DNA of 64,000 nt from Serinus canaria (Eukaryota; Chordata; Aves; Passeriformes; Fringillidae). The stretch is from contig NC_066319.1 of assembly GCF_022539315.1 (NCBI RefSeq), forward strand, positions 30,714,093 to 30,778,092, read 5' to 3'. The notes under the pieces are model-generated. The model was not told the origin of the DNA. It was given only the letters and a program-made list of their open reading frames with translations, and searched no databases. A program made the position numbers and the translations under genes. This document shows, piece after piece, positions 49,206-60,128 of the stretch (positions are counted from its first letter, which is position 1; every line of letters starts with the position of its first letter).

Positions 49206-50859
49206 TTCATGAATTAAATGTCTGGATAGATGCCCAGCTAAGCATATAGACTCCCTTTCACAGTCAAAGCACCCTCACAGAATTAAAATTTGATGTTATC
49301 CAAGCCACAGAGCCACTTTTCTTGGTACTGATTACAAGGATAATGTGCAGCTGTGTTGGTTAGGCTTGAAAACTGTTCAGATTGGCTCTGAGTTTGTTTT
49401 GCTTCAACTGTCTTGCATGAAAAAAAATTTTCCTCATAAATCCATATCTACAAGCATGCTTCCTTATCATGCATTACGTGTTTACCCATGAGGAAGTAAA
49501 ACGTTGTTCTATTTCCTAGAAAGTCCAGATCAACAAGTTCATATAAACATTGGAACAAGTTGGTATGATCATCTCATCGTATATGAAGGAGGAAAGAAAC
49601 AATGAAATCATAGTGAATGAATTATATCTGATGAGGCATAAGTTCATCTGCCCAGAAGTTAAACATTTTTCCTTATTGATTTAAATAGAGATAGTAGGGA
49701 AAAGATATTTTTCACTTTTAAACTAGGTCTGTGAATTCTATTAAGAAATTTCCAAACTTTCACATCATCTCCTTGTGTCAGAAAAGGATTTTTGGATTCA
49801 GTGCATTATTGCAAAAAAGTACAGATATAGAAATTAGCAAGTGCTGCTTTGTTTGAGGAAGGATCATTTAGAGTTTTAACCGCAAAAAAAATGACACTGT
49901 TTAGTTTTGAAGTGTAACAGTGCTGGAATATCAGGCTTATTTTATAGCATTTAATTATCATAGGCAATAAACACACAATATAAGAATCATATTCTCACAA
50001 TGACAAATATAGAGTAGTAAAATGTTTTTTTCTATTCCTCAATCTTCTAGTCAATTTACAACCTGAAATCCAGAAACTTGGATTGTGAGCTTGCATCTCT
50101 GATACTTCAAAGACTGTTTTCTACTTAGCCTCACTATAGCCTAAAGCACCAACATAACCTAATTTTTCACTTTCCTTTGCTGAACTGGAAAGACCAGCAA
50201 TAGCATACAGGTACCCAAATTCATAGGTCTTTTGAGCACAGGTGAACCTTAAATGTATATACAAGTTGTGAAAGGATTACTTAATAAAAATTTCCATCTG
50301 TAAAACCCATTTTGGGGACATGTAAGTGAGTTCACATTCAAAAATGGTGTCAAATCTTCAAAAGGATCTCAAATTTGTATGTCTAGTCAGAGTGAACAAG
50401 ACTTACTGATTTTTTTCCTCAATAATCTTTTCCTATTTCTTCCTCTTTTAACTGAGGGAAGGATGTGAAAATCTACTGCATATACACACTTTGTTATGTT
50501 CATTCTTAGTTTCAGTCCTCTTGCTGGATTTAATTTCAAAGTTGATGTTAATGCAATTTCTTTTGGAATAAGACCCAGATAAGATGGGATCCAAAGACTT
50601 ATTTTTTCAATTAGACCACACTCCTGATTCTGTGGCTATCTAGGTAACTTAGAATTCAAAAATTCAAGAACTCAAAAATTTTGTCCATTCCTTTTGCTGA
50701 AGTGTAAATTTCCATTACTCTGTTTCATATTATCTATGAAGGCTTTTATAGCCATACAAACTGAATAAAGAAAAGAATTTTCTTGTCAACACTTCACCCA
50801 GAAATGACATTTTGTACTTTATTATTGCTCCATATGAAGAACTTCTGCAGAAAATCTGC

Positions 50860-50942
50860 ATAGAATCAAAAAATAGTTTAAAGGCCATCAAGTCCAACCC
50901 TTCTGCAATGAGCAAGGATACCTTCAACTACACCAGGTTTCT
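50860..50942 (-). mobile_element. CR1 LINE 3'-end fragment
   Basis: TAGAATCAAAAAATAGTTTA AAGGCCATCAAGTCCAACCC then CTGCAATGAGCAAGGATACC and CTTCAACTACACCAGGTTT is the reverse complement of a CR1 3' UTR. It stops abruptly where the 90-bp duplicated unit starts (50947). Confidence 0.85.
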
Positions 50943-50946
50943 CAAG

Positions 50947-51036
50947 TTCCTACATGAACTGTTTCCTCTCACATTAATGAAGGCAAATAGTTATTAACAA
51001 TGTCATTATCCAGGCATAAATGAACCTCATTTCAGG
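50947..51036. repeat. 90-bp direct duplication, left copy
   Basis: Aligns without gaps to 52079-52168, with about 10 mismatches in 90 bases (near 89% identity). Shared blocks include ACATTAATGAAGGCAAATAG and CATTATCCAGGCAT. Similarity ends sharply on both sides. The copies are 1132 bp apart. Confidence 0.95.
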
Positions 51037-51264
51037 TATATGCAAATAACTTTGCAGATAATAAATAGGAAATTTATAGCTTTTTTTTCAGTCATAGATG
51101 CTATATTCTAATAGAGAAACAAAAGTTGGTGAAGGTGGTCATGCCCAAATTTTTTAATAAATTTCAGTTAAATTGCTGCAATGGAAAACTGTCTTTATGT
51201 GAATTGTTCGAGTAAAATACAGAGTAAAATATTTCCTTCTTAGTGTGTCCAAACTGATTCTTAC

Positions 51265-51291
51265 TCCAGTTTTCCTGATGTTTTCCACAGT
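51265..51291 (-). other. Candidate 27-nt microexon
   Basis: On the minus strand an excellent acceptor (ACCTTTTTCTATCTACAAATCTCAG is split here as ACCTTTTTCTATC plus TACAAATCTCAG) precedes 27 nt that read TVENIRKTG in phase 0 to 0, followed by the fair donor GGA then GTAAGA. The segment lies within a longer open frame, so an open reading through it adds little. Confidence 0.2.
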
Positions 51292-51469
51292 CTGAGATTT
51301 GTAGATAGAAAAAGGTAAAATGTTTTCATAAGAATAGCTGTCATCAGGAGGATCAAAAATTGAACCCAAGTACTTTCCCTGGATAAAGAATGTATAAGTA
51401 ATCAGATATTCAGGAACACTAGCTGTGGTACTGATCAGGATACCTAAGTAAAAGACTGTCTGACAAAGA

Positions 51470-51496
51470 AGACTCTTGTCATGTAGACAAGAGTCT
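51470..51496. repeat. Perfect 11-bp hairpin, 5-nt loop
   Basis: AGACTCTTGTC (51470-51480) and GACAAGAGTCT (51486-51496) are exact reverse complements around the loop ATGTA. No T-run follows, and no RNA gene is evident. Confidence 0.9.
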
Positions 51497-52078
51497 AAGC
51501 TAGAAAGCACTTTCTTGGGATATGATCAATAAGAAAATAATTTATGATGCTCTAATGGGCATGTTCTTTTCAAGAAATCAGCAAAAGCCCAAGGCACGAT
51601 CAACAGAAGATATTTTGCAGGATTTGAAGTGCAAGAAGTGATGATTTTGTTACAAGTCTTCTGCAAAAACAAACAGAATTTATGTAAATAATTCACCAGA
51701 GTGCACAGAAGAGGTGTGGGGGGAAGTCTATGCTCTTATGGTCTCAGCATTCATTGACTGATTCTTGAGAGGGACTTTAATTAATGCTCACTGCTTTTAT
51801 GCAAGCAATAATGTCCTCTCCTACCTGCCCTAACTGGACAAGCAAATGGTTTGTGACTGATTTGCAAGAGTTAGAAAAAGTGACATCTGGCATTAGTTTC
51901 TTTCTAGTTCTGCAAATCAATTCAATATATGCAGTCCATACTTGGCTCCCAAAGATGCAATACAAGTGATTTATCAGCTGCAAATTTGTCTACAAGTGCC
52001 ATATAGCATGTTGGACATTGCTTCTAGAAATGAAACTCAGGCGTCTGATATTTAAAGGTTAAAAATCACTAGCTTGAA

Positions 52079-52168
52079 TTCCTTCATGAACTGTTTCCCC
52101 TTACATTAATGAAGGCAAATAGTGATTTAAAAATTCATTATCCAGGCATATATGAACCTTATTTCAGG
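52079..52168. repeat. 90-bp direct duplication, right copy
   Basis: Partner of 50947-51036, same orientation, ungapped. The sequence on either side (the AT-rich left flank and GTTTTCCATGTG to the right) has no counterpart beside the left copy. Confidence 0.95.
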
Positions 52169-53850
52169 AAAAGCCAGGTTTTCCATGTGATTAGTTTGAC
52201 ACCACCACCCCCTTCCTCCTCATACACAAATCTAAAGGCAAACCCAGCCTATTCAGAGACTGAACTTTATCTGACTCTAATTTTTTTTCTTTTTTTTCCT
52301 GCCAGTCATCATCCTCCAACTGCTTTGATGTTACAAGAGATTACATTAGAAGGGATGCTGGAATTATGCCCACCTCTCCTCCCAGGATTTTTAAGAGAGA
52401 TGTGAGTAGAACTTTCAGACTTTGGCTAAAGATGAAAGACTAAAAATATGAAGTGTGGAAACAAGAAGAACTCACCACACTCTCTGTAATCAAGTAGAGC
52501 CCTCACAATTTTCTTCTGTGTAATATCTCACATTAGAACCTCCTCAAAGGAAACAGAATAGTTTATAAAAAGCACATTTAGTGTCAGATGTCTAGAACTA
52601 TTTTGCAAATAATCCAGATAGTGAATGTTTTTGTTCAGTTCTTCAACTGAGGTTAAAAATTAAAAAAAAAAAAATAAAAATACCTGTTTATTCATAAAAA
52701 TAGGGTTTGTACATTAGAATCTTAGTGCATTTTTTGATACCAAGCATCTTGTCATAAAACAGCACTTGAAATACAGTACCCTGCAGAGTGATGCATTATT
52801 CCTGAGGAGTAAATAACTCATACTCTTCCAATACCATCCAGGAGCTGGAAAGAACCCTGTAAGCTGCAGGTCCCACAACCCCATCAAAAGTCTTTGCAGA
52901 AAGCAGTTGCTGTCTTAATCTTTACCCACACCTCATCTCTCACATTTCACAAAGTCAATAGAAAAAAACCCTTCTGAATGTCTTTACATTAGGAGATGAT
53001 TTTGACTAAATATTGCAACCAGCAATAGAATTGCTGAACATACCAATAACTAGCAAATGATTAAGTGCAGCATTTAGGGAATTATTTTTTATAGATAATA
53101 AAAGTGCTAAAATTAAACTTTCCTCAGTTTATCAGAAAATTGTGTTTTAGGCAATTACTAGATGATAAAACTAATTCTCACTAAGACCTGTTGAGCGAGC
53201 AGCATTAATCCTGCATTTTGACCATCAGCCAATGTAAAACTTTGCTCAGATTTAACAATTAATAATGCTGTGCAACCTGTGTTGGGAACAAAATCCAAAA
53301 ATAGTATCTAAATGTGATCATCTGTTTTTAATTTGACACTTTTTTTTTTTTTTTTCAGATCACCAAAAATGGTGGGATGTCAATAGAAAATATCTGTTCT
53401 TCATGTTTTATGAGTGCTATGGATAAGTACAGAGCTGAAAAAATTTCTGCATAGAGTGCAGAGCAGTCATGCAGAAGTTTTTTCCATGATAGACAGAAGT
53501 TTTCCTGTTTGATGCCTCAGCACACATCTCAGACAAAATTCCATAAGGATTTTCCCAAATAATTTCAAAACAGTCCAGAGAGAATAGAGCTTGAACAAAG
53601 CTGAAACAATTCAGCTTTCTGAATTTTATATGTAACTCAGCTGTTTATTTTCTGCATGATTTTGCTCAATATCACAGGTATTGCATCAGGTTACTCACCA
53701 GAATTTCAAAGGACCATGCAAAGTAGGGAAACCAAGACTAATTAAAGAACAAATGTGCTGCTCTTATTACCAAACCAGTAATATCTTAACTGTGGCTCAC
53801 CAGAATATCCAGCATTTCTCACACCACAAGCAGTAAGAGAGGTTTTGAAC
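52169..53850. other. AT-rich unique sequence, no gene recognised
   Basis: Contains an A-rich run near 52659 and a run of 17 T at 53340-53356 followed by CAG, which resembles a plus-strand acceptor. On the minus strand 53699-53737 (39 nt, reads SWFPYFAWSFEIL) lies between CATTTGTTCTTTAATTAG and a CTG/GTGAGT donor; weakly supported. Confidence 0.65.
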
Positions 53851-53904
53851 AGGAGATTGGACTAGATGGCCTTTTGAAATATTTTCCAACTCACTTAATA
53901 TCAT
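53851..53904 (+). mobile_element. CR1 LINE 3'-end remnant
   Basis: AGGAGATTGGACTAGATGGC then CTTTTGAAATATTTTCCAAC and a degraded terminus (TTAATATCAT). About 55 bp of the CR1 3' UTR; neighbouring sequence to the left may be further decayed CR1. Confidence 0.75.
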
Positions 53905-56900
53905 AAAAAATGTCATGTTCCAAATGTCATGTTGTTTTGTGGTGCTGGTTATAGACCAGAAGTAATAAAAATAGTAATTAAAAAAATACTATTAGACTTT
54001 CCCATTTAGTAAGATTTGTAGGTTTATATGTAGGCTTATTTGTAACAAGGCTTATAATTAGTTTTCTTCCATATTCAGGTAAGCAATCTTTTCTAAATTT
54101 ATGACTATTCAAAGTGCTGATATTTAGCCTATGTTCCTTGAGGAAAAAAACCCCAACCTATCAAATTCCTAATATATTAGTGGTGTTTATCAAACTCAAA
54201 ATGTGTTCTCTGAGTAGTACTCAACACACAGCAAAATATTTCTAAGTTTGCGCATTTCATTTTCAGAGTGAGAAATGCCAAAACAATAGCATTTTGAAGA
54301 ACTAAGACTGCTCCCTCACACTGATTGACAGGGTCATTTAAATATAAAATTTTTGTGATTTCATCTGTAAATTAAATAATTGAAGATTTATTCCAGAAGC
54401 AAATAGAAGGCTATGAAAAATCAGGCAGTTACATAAACTGTCCTTTGTTCTTAAACAAATGAGAAGGAAACAAATATGCCAAGATTAAGAACACATAATG
54501 AAAAATAAGTGTACTGGAAAAGCAGCTGCTCCTGAAATCACTTGTCTGAACTTTTGGGTGGGCAGATACTGGAGTGCATGTTAGTGTGATTGGTCCTGAC
54601 TGCATCAGCTGCAGTGAAAACTAGGCTTGCAATAAGAAAGATATATATTAAATTATTTACTGTTTGCCAGCTGCTATCCTCAGCTCCTTATACATTATGC
54701 TAGAATTCCTGGAGCCAGCTGTTACTTCCTCCAAGGCTTGACTCTGCATATATGAATGGAATGATTATCTTGACTACAAGTGGAGAATGACAAAGTTCTG
54801 AACTTGATATACCTAAAGTATGAAAAGATCCTCAATTATCACAAACTGAAGTCAAGTCATGGTTAACACTGTGTTGTTATTCTCAATAAAACCCATGACC
54901 TTACTCACCAAGGAACTATAGCTACAGTCAAAAGCTCAAAATTTGCTTTTAATAATAGCAGTGAAAATCCAGCCTGCTCTGAAACCAGGAAAGAGGCATA
55001 GATCCTTACCTAGGAAATTTCCAGGAGGAGGATTTAGCAAGAAACATCCATAGATCACCCAAAGGGGATGTCCCCTCCATTGCACCGCATTGGAGCAGAC
55101 TGAACCATCTCAATAGCTGTGGCTCCTACAGCAAGCGCTGACTTTGCTGCAAGACTTTTTCTTGGACAACTCATCTTCAATATTTCTCAGAATGAAGTTT
55201 TCTGAGAAAGACAATGTCAATTGGAACCATGATATATTTTTGGAAGATTTTTTTAGAGGGGAGAAAAAATATTTCACACTTAATATGCAATTGGCTTATT
55301 ATGACTCTGCCTCTTCTGCCAGAATGGTATCTGTATCACAGAAAATCTTAAAACACCAGTCAAGTATATGCAAAGATTGTTGCTGCACTAAATTTCTGCA
55401 GGAACTCTGTCTCATAATTTTATTCTGAATTTTCATTTAAAAAAAAGGTGGTGATATTTGTTTTCCATCAAACTGTTTTTTGACCAGTGCTGGGCATCCA
55501 AATAAGAGTAAATGGCAATAAGTACATTTGCATTACATAAGTACAGCTAATTTTAGTCTTGTCGGCTTTTTTAAGCTATAAGTGAAAACATGCTTTGAAT
55601 CAGGAATTCAGTAAACATCCAGCTTGAAGCTGGGTGGCCCTGACTAACCACTCACAACTTTCTGCACAGCTTCTTCAGGAGAGGTAGCAACTGCCCAGAC
55701 AGGAATCTCTGCTGGATATTGGTGTGAGTACCTTCAAAAACAGCTGTGAATTAAATTCAGGATATGCTTCAGCTACCACGTTATATTCACAAAAGAAAGG
55801 ATGAGCCTAACTTGTATTTTAAGGAAAAATTACATGAGCAACTAACTCCAGGAGGGAACTTAGTGCTGCAGATCCTGTGTAAGAGGATGCATCCATGTAG
55901 ACAGGAGGAAATAGTCTGAGGAATGGGATTTGAGATTTCCCCTCACTTCAGATTAGATATTGGCTGAGATTCCTTTTTAGCAATAGAGCTTTATAAATCT
56001 TTCACCTCAAACCCACTGTGAAGTTGCATAGTAATAAAAAGCTGGGTTCTGTAGAGTAATCTAGGGCGAAAGTTCTTTAAAAACCAAAATTTTATGGTGT
56101 CAAACTTTATTGAGTACAGCCTTTAATTTCTTTTCCTTTTTATTACCAAATAACAATGACAAGCACAAATTATCAAGATATTTTCAGCATAGAAATAAAG
56201 CTGTATGTATTAAATCAGCTGTATTACTTAAATCAGCTAGAGCAGACTAAGATATATTTCACTTTCTCAGATCAGTCTTGGTTTCTTTAAATAAAAGAAA
56301 GCCACAAGATGAGCAAAATATTTGTAACAATAAATGTTTAAATAACAGTTTTGTAAAAGTTATTTAATCCCACAGGTGTGCATTTTTTAATTAAAACTTA
56401 TAAAACAAGATAGAAGTCCAACAATTAAAAAGATTTGACAGTGAAAATTCTGTGGCTGCTCCACCCTGTCCTAAATCTTAAAATGAACAGTAGCAGGAAG
56501 GCATGTGTGCTCTTAGAACAATTTCTTCTTGTTTACAATTGCAGTAGGATGAAATGAGTCATTGTTCTGTACAAATAGAGAACTGTGTGCTCACAAAAAA
56601 TGTTTTGGTACTATCTGAAAAGTTTCAGTAAATCAGAATGTCAGAATGATATATGCAATTTCTTTGAATATAAATTTGTAAGTCATGGTGCCAATAAAAA
56701 TGAAAAGATATACAATTTCTTGGAATTCTTTTTCATACTGATAACCTAGAGGGCAATATCTATTTTTATTTGCAACTGCTCAAAGGGCAGGGATTATAAA
56801 ACTTAAATTAAGATTATTGCAATATTTGTCCCTCAGGAATTTCTGAAATAGAGCATTTTCGAGGGTTATAAAATTATATGTAGCATTTTAAAAAATGTTA

Positions 56901-59659
56901 AAAATTCTTATCACCATTAATTTCTCCTTATACACATAATAAATATAGTTTTTATGGAAGGTTCCTATATTAAAACAAAAACTGTAAAGATATAATTTTT
57001 TTAAGTTTCCTGTACTAACCATGAGCATGACAGTTTTAGTGATAATTCAAAGGCAGTAGAATAAGACAAGCACTTTGTGCTTGAAAATAACTCGGGAATT
57101 AATTTTTAAGAGTAAATCTGTTCAAGTTACATTTTGGCATAATGTCTATATAAATACTACATCTTTTCTCAGTTAAAAAAAAATTGCTTTTCTCTTGCCT
57201 TTAAAAACTACCATATATTTCAGTAAGTTATCAAATCAGTTGGAGAATAATGCATACAATACATAAACACAAACTTCAATATATATTACAAAAGATCCAT
57301 GAAGGATTTAATCTATTCTTCACCCTCAATGTTGAAACATAAGCTATTTCAGTTGAAAAAAATGAGGTCAAGGGGTTTTGGACAAAGAATGAACCATGCT
57401 ACTTTTCTAAAAATTCAGTGAAGTAGATAAAGAGGCTAAAATCTTTGTTTCAGGAATGGAAAATCAAACAGAAAGGAGACATATTCCTTCCTGTAAATAT
57501 TCTCCATGAACAAACTACTAGTAAAGTACATCCCATGTACTTTAGCAAATATTCCAAGAAAGAGTATTTGTGTTTTGTGGTAGAGGAGAGCACTGACATT
57601 GAAGAGGGGTTTTGGCTTTCTTTGAAGGTCGCAAAAGGGGCAGAGCAACAAGGACTTTTAAAGAAAAGTATCCTGTCACATCAAAATCAAATATCAAAAC
57701 ACACTAGAAAGTACAAAGGCATTCACAGCGAGTTTGCCATTCAATTCTCTATTGACCCAAAAATTTCCATATAAATAAAGAATTACCTAAACAATCATAT
57801 CAGGTCTATTGCTAAAGCCATTTGGTATGAATGAAAATACTAACCCAGATCTGTTTGCAACCCTCTGATGATGTTAAAGGTGCTCTCGTTTTGCTGTGTT
57901 TTCCATAATAAGAAAATACACAAAGGAAAACAGTCCTTACTTCTGTGAAAATCAAAATTCAATGTATCCAGGAGTTGTGAAATTGCACCTTCATTTCTCA
58001 CTGTATCTGAACCTGCATGCAGGTATAAATTAGGGAAATGAAAATTTTAGTGGAAAGAATGAATGAACAGTTATTAGAGCCTCCTATTTTCACTAAGATT
58101 CATTTAATGAGTAAGAATACTAATATTCCCAGAAAACTTGTGTAGAATATGAAATTTAAGAAATTGAATGGGGTCAGAAGTTTTGGCTCTTTCCCTGTGT
58201 TTCCTTTCTTTTCTCCGTGGATTTGGCAGTGAAGTTCATTAAGTTCACAATAGAAATTTCTGCTACTTCACAACACATCTCATTATGAAAGGGATTTATA
58301 AAACCCATGCTGATTGTAGCAATGGGGGCTGTCTTACAGAAAAAGCAGTAGCTGGACAGGTAAGATTCCTAGAATTTCAGGCAGACTGTAAATGAGAGCA
58401 GAATGGGAAAAGACTCGTTAACTTCTCCACAGAAAGTCCCCTTCAGTCACTTTGACCTGTCACTGCTTGAAAAATCACATCAAAGATTATTTCAGAGCCG
58501 TTTCTACAATCTTAGCCTCAAAAGAGGTGTTCAGACTTTCTGCGGCAAGTCACTAGAGTTTATTTGAACTACAAAACATCAGTGAAAGCTGCTTGTTCAA
58601 GAAAACAAATTATAATCCACTTTCATTGCTATTAAAACACATCTGTTTTGGCTACACGGAATCCAGATGAAACCTCATGTGAATTAATGTGTAAAACCAG
58701 CCAAGTTTAACAAGTGTTTATGACTTTCAGAAGTAAATGTCATAAAAAAGACTTTATCATTGCTTTGATTTCTGTTCCACACAGAAAAATTCCTTAGGAT
58801 TTTGTAGATTAAATATGAGAAAATATACAGAATTTTAAACAAAATTTTAAAATGATGTGTGCACCTCATTGTATCATAGATGTGCGTTCTACTTTGAAGA
58901 AACATCAATTTATAAGGAGAATGGTGTGGATAAAATGCAATCACTTGGCCAACCATCCCAATAACCCACCCTGAAAGAGCTGTTAATTTCAAATACAAGT
59001 TAGAATAACAGCATAAAAGGGACAGAGCAGGAGACAGAGGAGAGACAGTAAAGAGCTGGAAATCCTTAAATTAAATATTAAATCTTCTCTCAGAAAGTTT
59101 ATTGTTGATTTTACAACATCAAAAATATAAAATCCTTACATTAAAAACTTAATCTCTCTATTCTGCAGACCATACTGCTTCTTGAGAACATGTGTATATG
59201 TATTGGGAATTGGGGAAGAAAAGGCACGAACTTTTTAAGCAGGAAGGCTGTAGAAATATTACTTCCCTGACCACTATCTGAAAAGTTCCACTCTGATCCT
59301 TGAATTTTTCCAGAGCTTATGAGGTTAGGTCTCCTGCAAACAGTTTTGTATTCAGCTGTCTATAGAGCTATTTGGAAGAGAGGATGAGTTTGCTTGCACA
59401 TTACAAATTAATGTAATGGCCTTTATATTTTTTTAAGTCCCAGCTGACTTGCCACCATTCAGTGTTACACGGATGTCTATTAAAGAGATAGCTGTTATAT
59501 AGGTTGGACAGGTAATCTTATAAAATGCAATTTATAGGGAAATATCAAACTGACCACAAGCATTTCAGGAGTCCCAAGAATTTTCCAGACTACAAATCAA
59601 AACAAAAAGGGAAAAAAGCAGTGGACTTAAGAGGCTGTTGCCATGTGGTGTTTTACACT
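53905..59659. other. AT-rich unique sequence, no gene recognised
   Basis: No transposon or gene recognised. A plus-strand recursive-splice-like junction lies at 54061-54084. A 20-nt plus segment at 58339-58358 lies between GGCTGTCTTACAG and a perfect donor (CAG then GTAAGA), but its pyrimidine tract is poor. Open frames of about 95-109 codons (55144-55428, 57445-57774) have no recognisable features. Confidence 0.7.
54061..54084 (+). promoter_or_regulatory. Recursive-splice-site-like junction
   Basis: GTTTTCTTCCATATTCAG runs directly into GTAAGC (junction 54078/54079). A 3' splice site fused to a strong 5' splice site with nothing between is the pattern of recursive splice points in long introns. 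Confidence 0.22.
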
Positions 59660-60128
59660 GCAAGTCCAGAGGAGGGCCACAAAATGATCAGAAGGCTTAA
59701 ACACCTCTCCTGTGGAGACAGACAAGAGAATCAGGGTTGTTCAGAACGAAGAAAGCTCTGGGGATACCTTATTCCAGCCTTCCAGTATGTAAAGGACACC
59801 TATAGGAAAGATGGGGACAGACATTTTAGCTGGGCCTGTTGAGATAGGACAACAGTTTTAAATTAAGAGAGGACAGATTTAGTGTGTCACCACTCTCTTT
59901 GTAAAAAATGATAGATATAAGGAACACATTTTTTACAAAGAGAGTGGTGACACACTGGAACAGATTGCCTGAGGAGGTGGTAGATACCCCATCCCTGGAA
60001 CCATTCCAGGTCAGGCTGGATGAGGTTCTGAGCAAGATTACCCATTGAAGATCAGACATTGCAGGAGTATTGGACTAGATGGCCTTTAAAGGTCCCTTCC
60101 AACCCAAAGTACTCTATGGTTCTGTATG
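59660..60128 (+). mobile_element. CR1 LINE 3' portion with an inserted inverted copy
   Basis: The plus strand reads the C-terminal part of CR1 ORF2 (GGAGGGCCACAAAATGATCA; LIPAFQYVKDTYRKDGDRHF; later ACTGGAACAGATTGCCTGAG) into the 3' UTR and terminus (GGTCCCTTCCAACCCAAAGT, ACTCTATGGTTCTG). Compared with the usual CR1 order, about 28 bp are inserted between GATTTAG and ATAGATATAAGG. They are the exact inverse of the sequence just downstream (see the inverted repeat). 5'-truncated and frame-broken. Confidence 0.95.
59881..59956. repeat. Perfect 30-bp inverted repeat, 16-nt loop
   Basis: Bases 59881-59910 are the exact reverse complement of 59927-59956, around the loop ATAGATATAAGGAACA. The right arm and loop follow the normal CR1 sequence; the left arm is the foreign part. 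With no mismatch between arms in an otherwise diverged CR1, the inversion must be much younger than the insertion. Confidence 0.97.

Larger units (their letters stand above)
40306..50859. other. AT-rich unique sequence, no gene recognised
   Basis: More than 10 kb without a recognised transposon, unusually long for this window. Items inside: the candidate exon at 41474-41532 and the recursive-splice-like site at 49178-49205 (both minus), a short CA-rich stretch at 42835-42868, and a weaker CAG/GTGAGA junction at 43872/43873 (+). Open frames of 60-125 codons, for example minus 47173-47550 and plus 44529-44876, resemble nothing known. Confidence 0.7.
51037..52078. other. Spacer between the 90-bp duplicates
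   Basis: Not itself duplicated and not a recognised transposon. It holds a minus-strand 118-codon open frame (51154-51510, ATG start). Inside that frame lie the 27-nt candidate microexon (51265-51291) and an 11-bp hairpin (51470-51496). Confidence 0.7.

Noticed and set aside
53340..53356. 17-T run as the poly(A) tail of a minus-strand processed pseudogene
   Set aside because: No coding-like sequence adjoins it and no flanking target-site duplication is visible.
55850..55965. Possible CR1 fragment (TTCAGATTAGATATTGGC)
   Set aside because: The resemblance is limited to one short block also common by chance in AT-rich DNA, with no supporting flanks.
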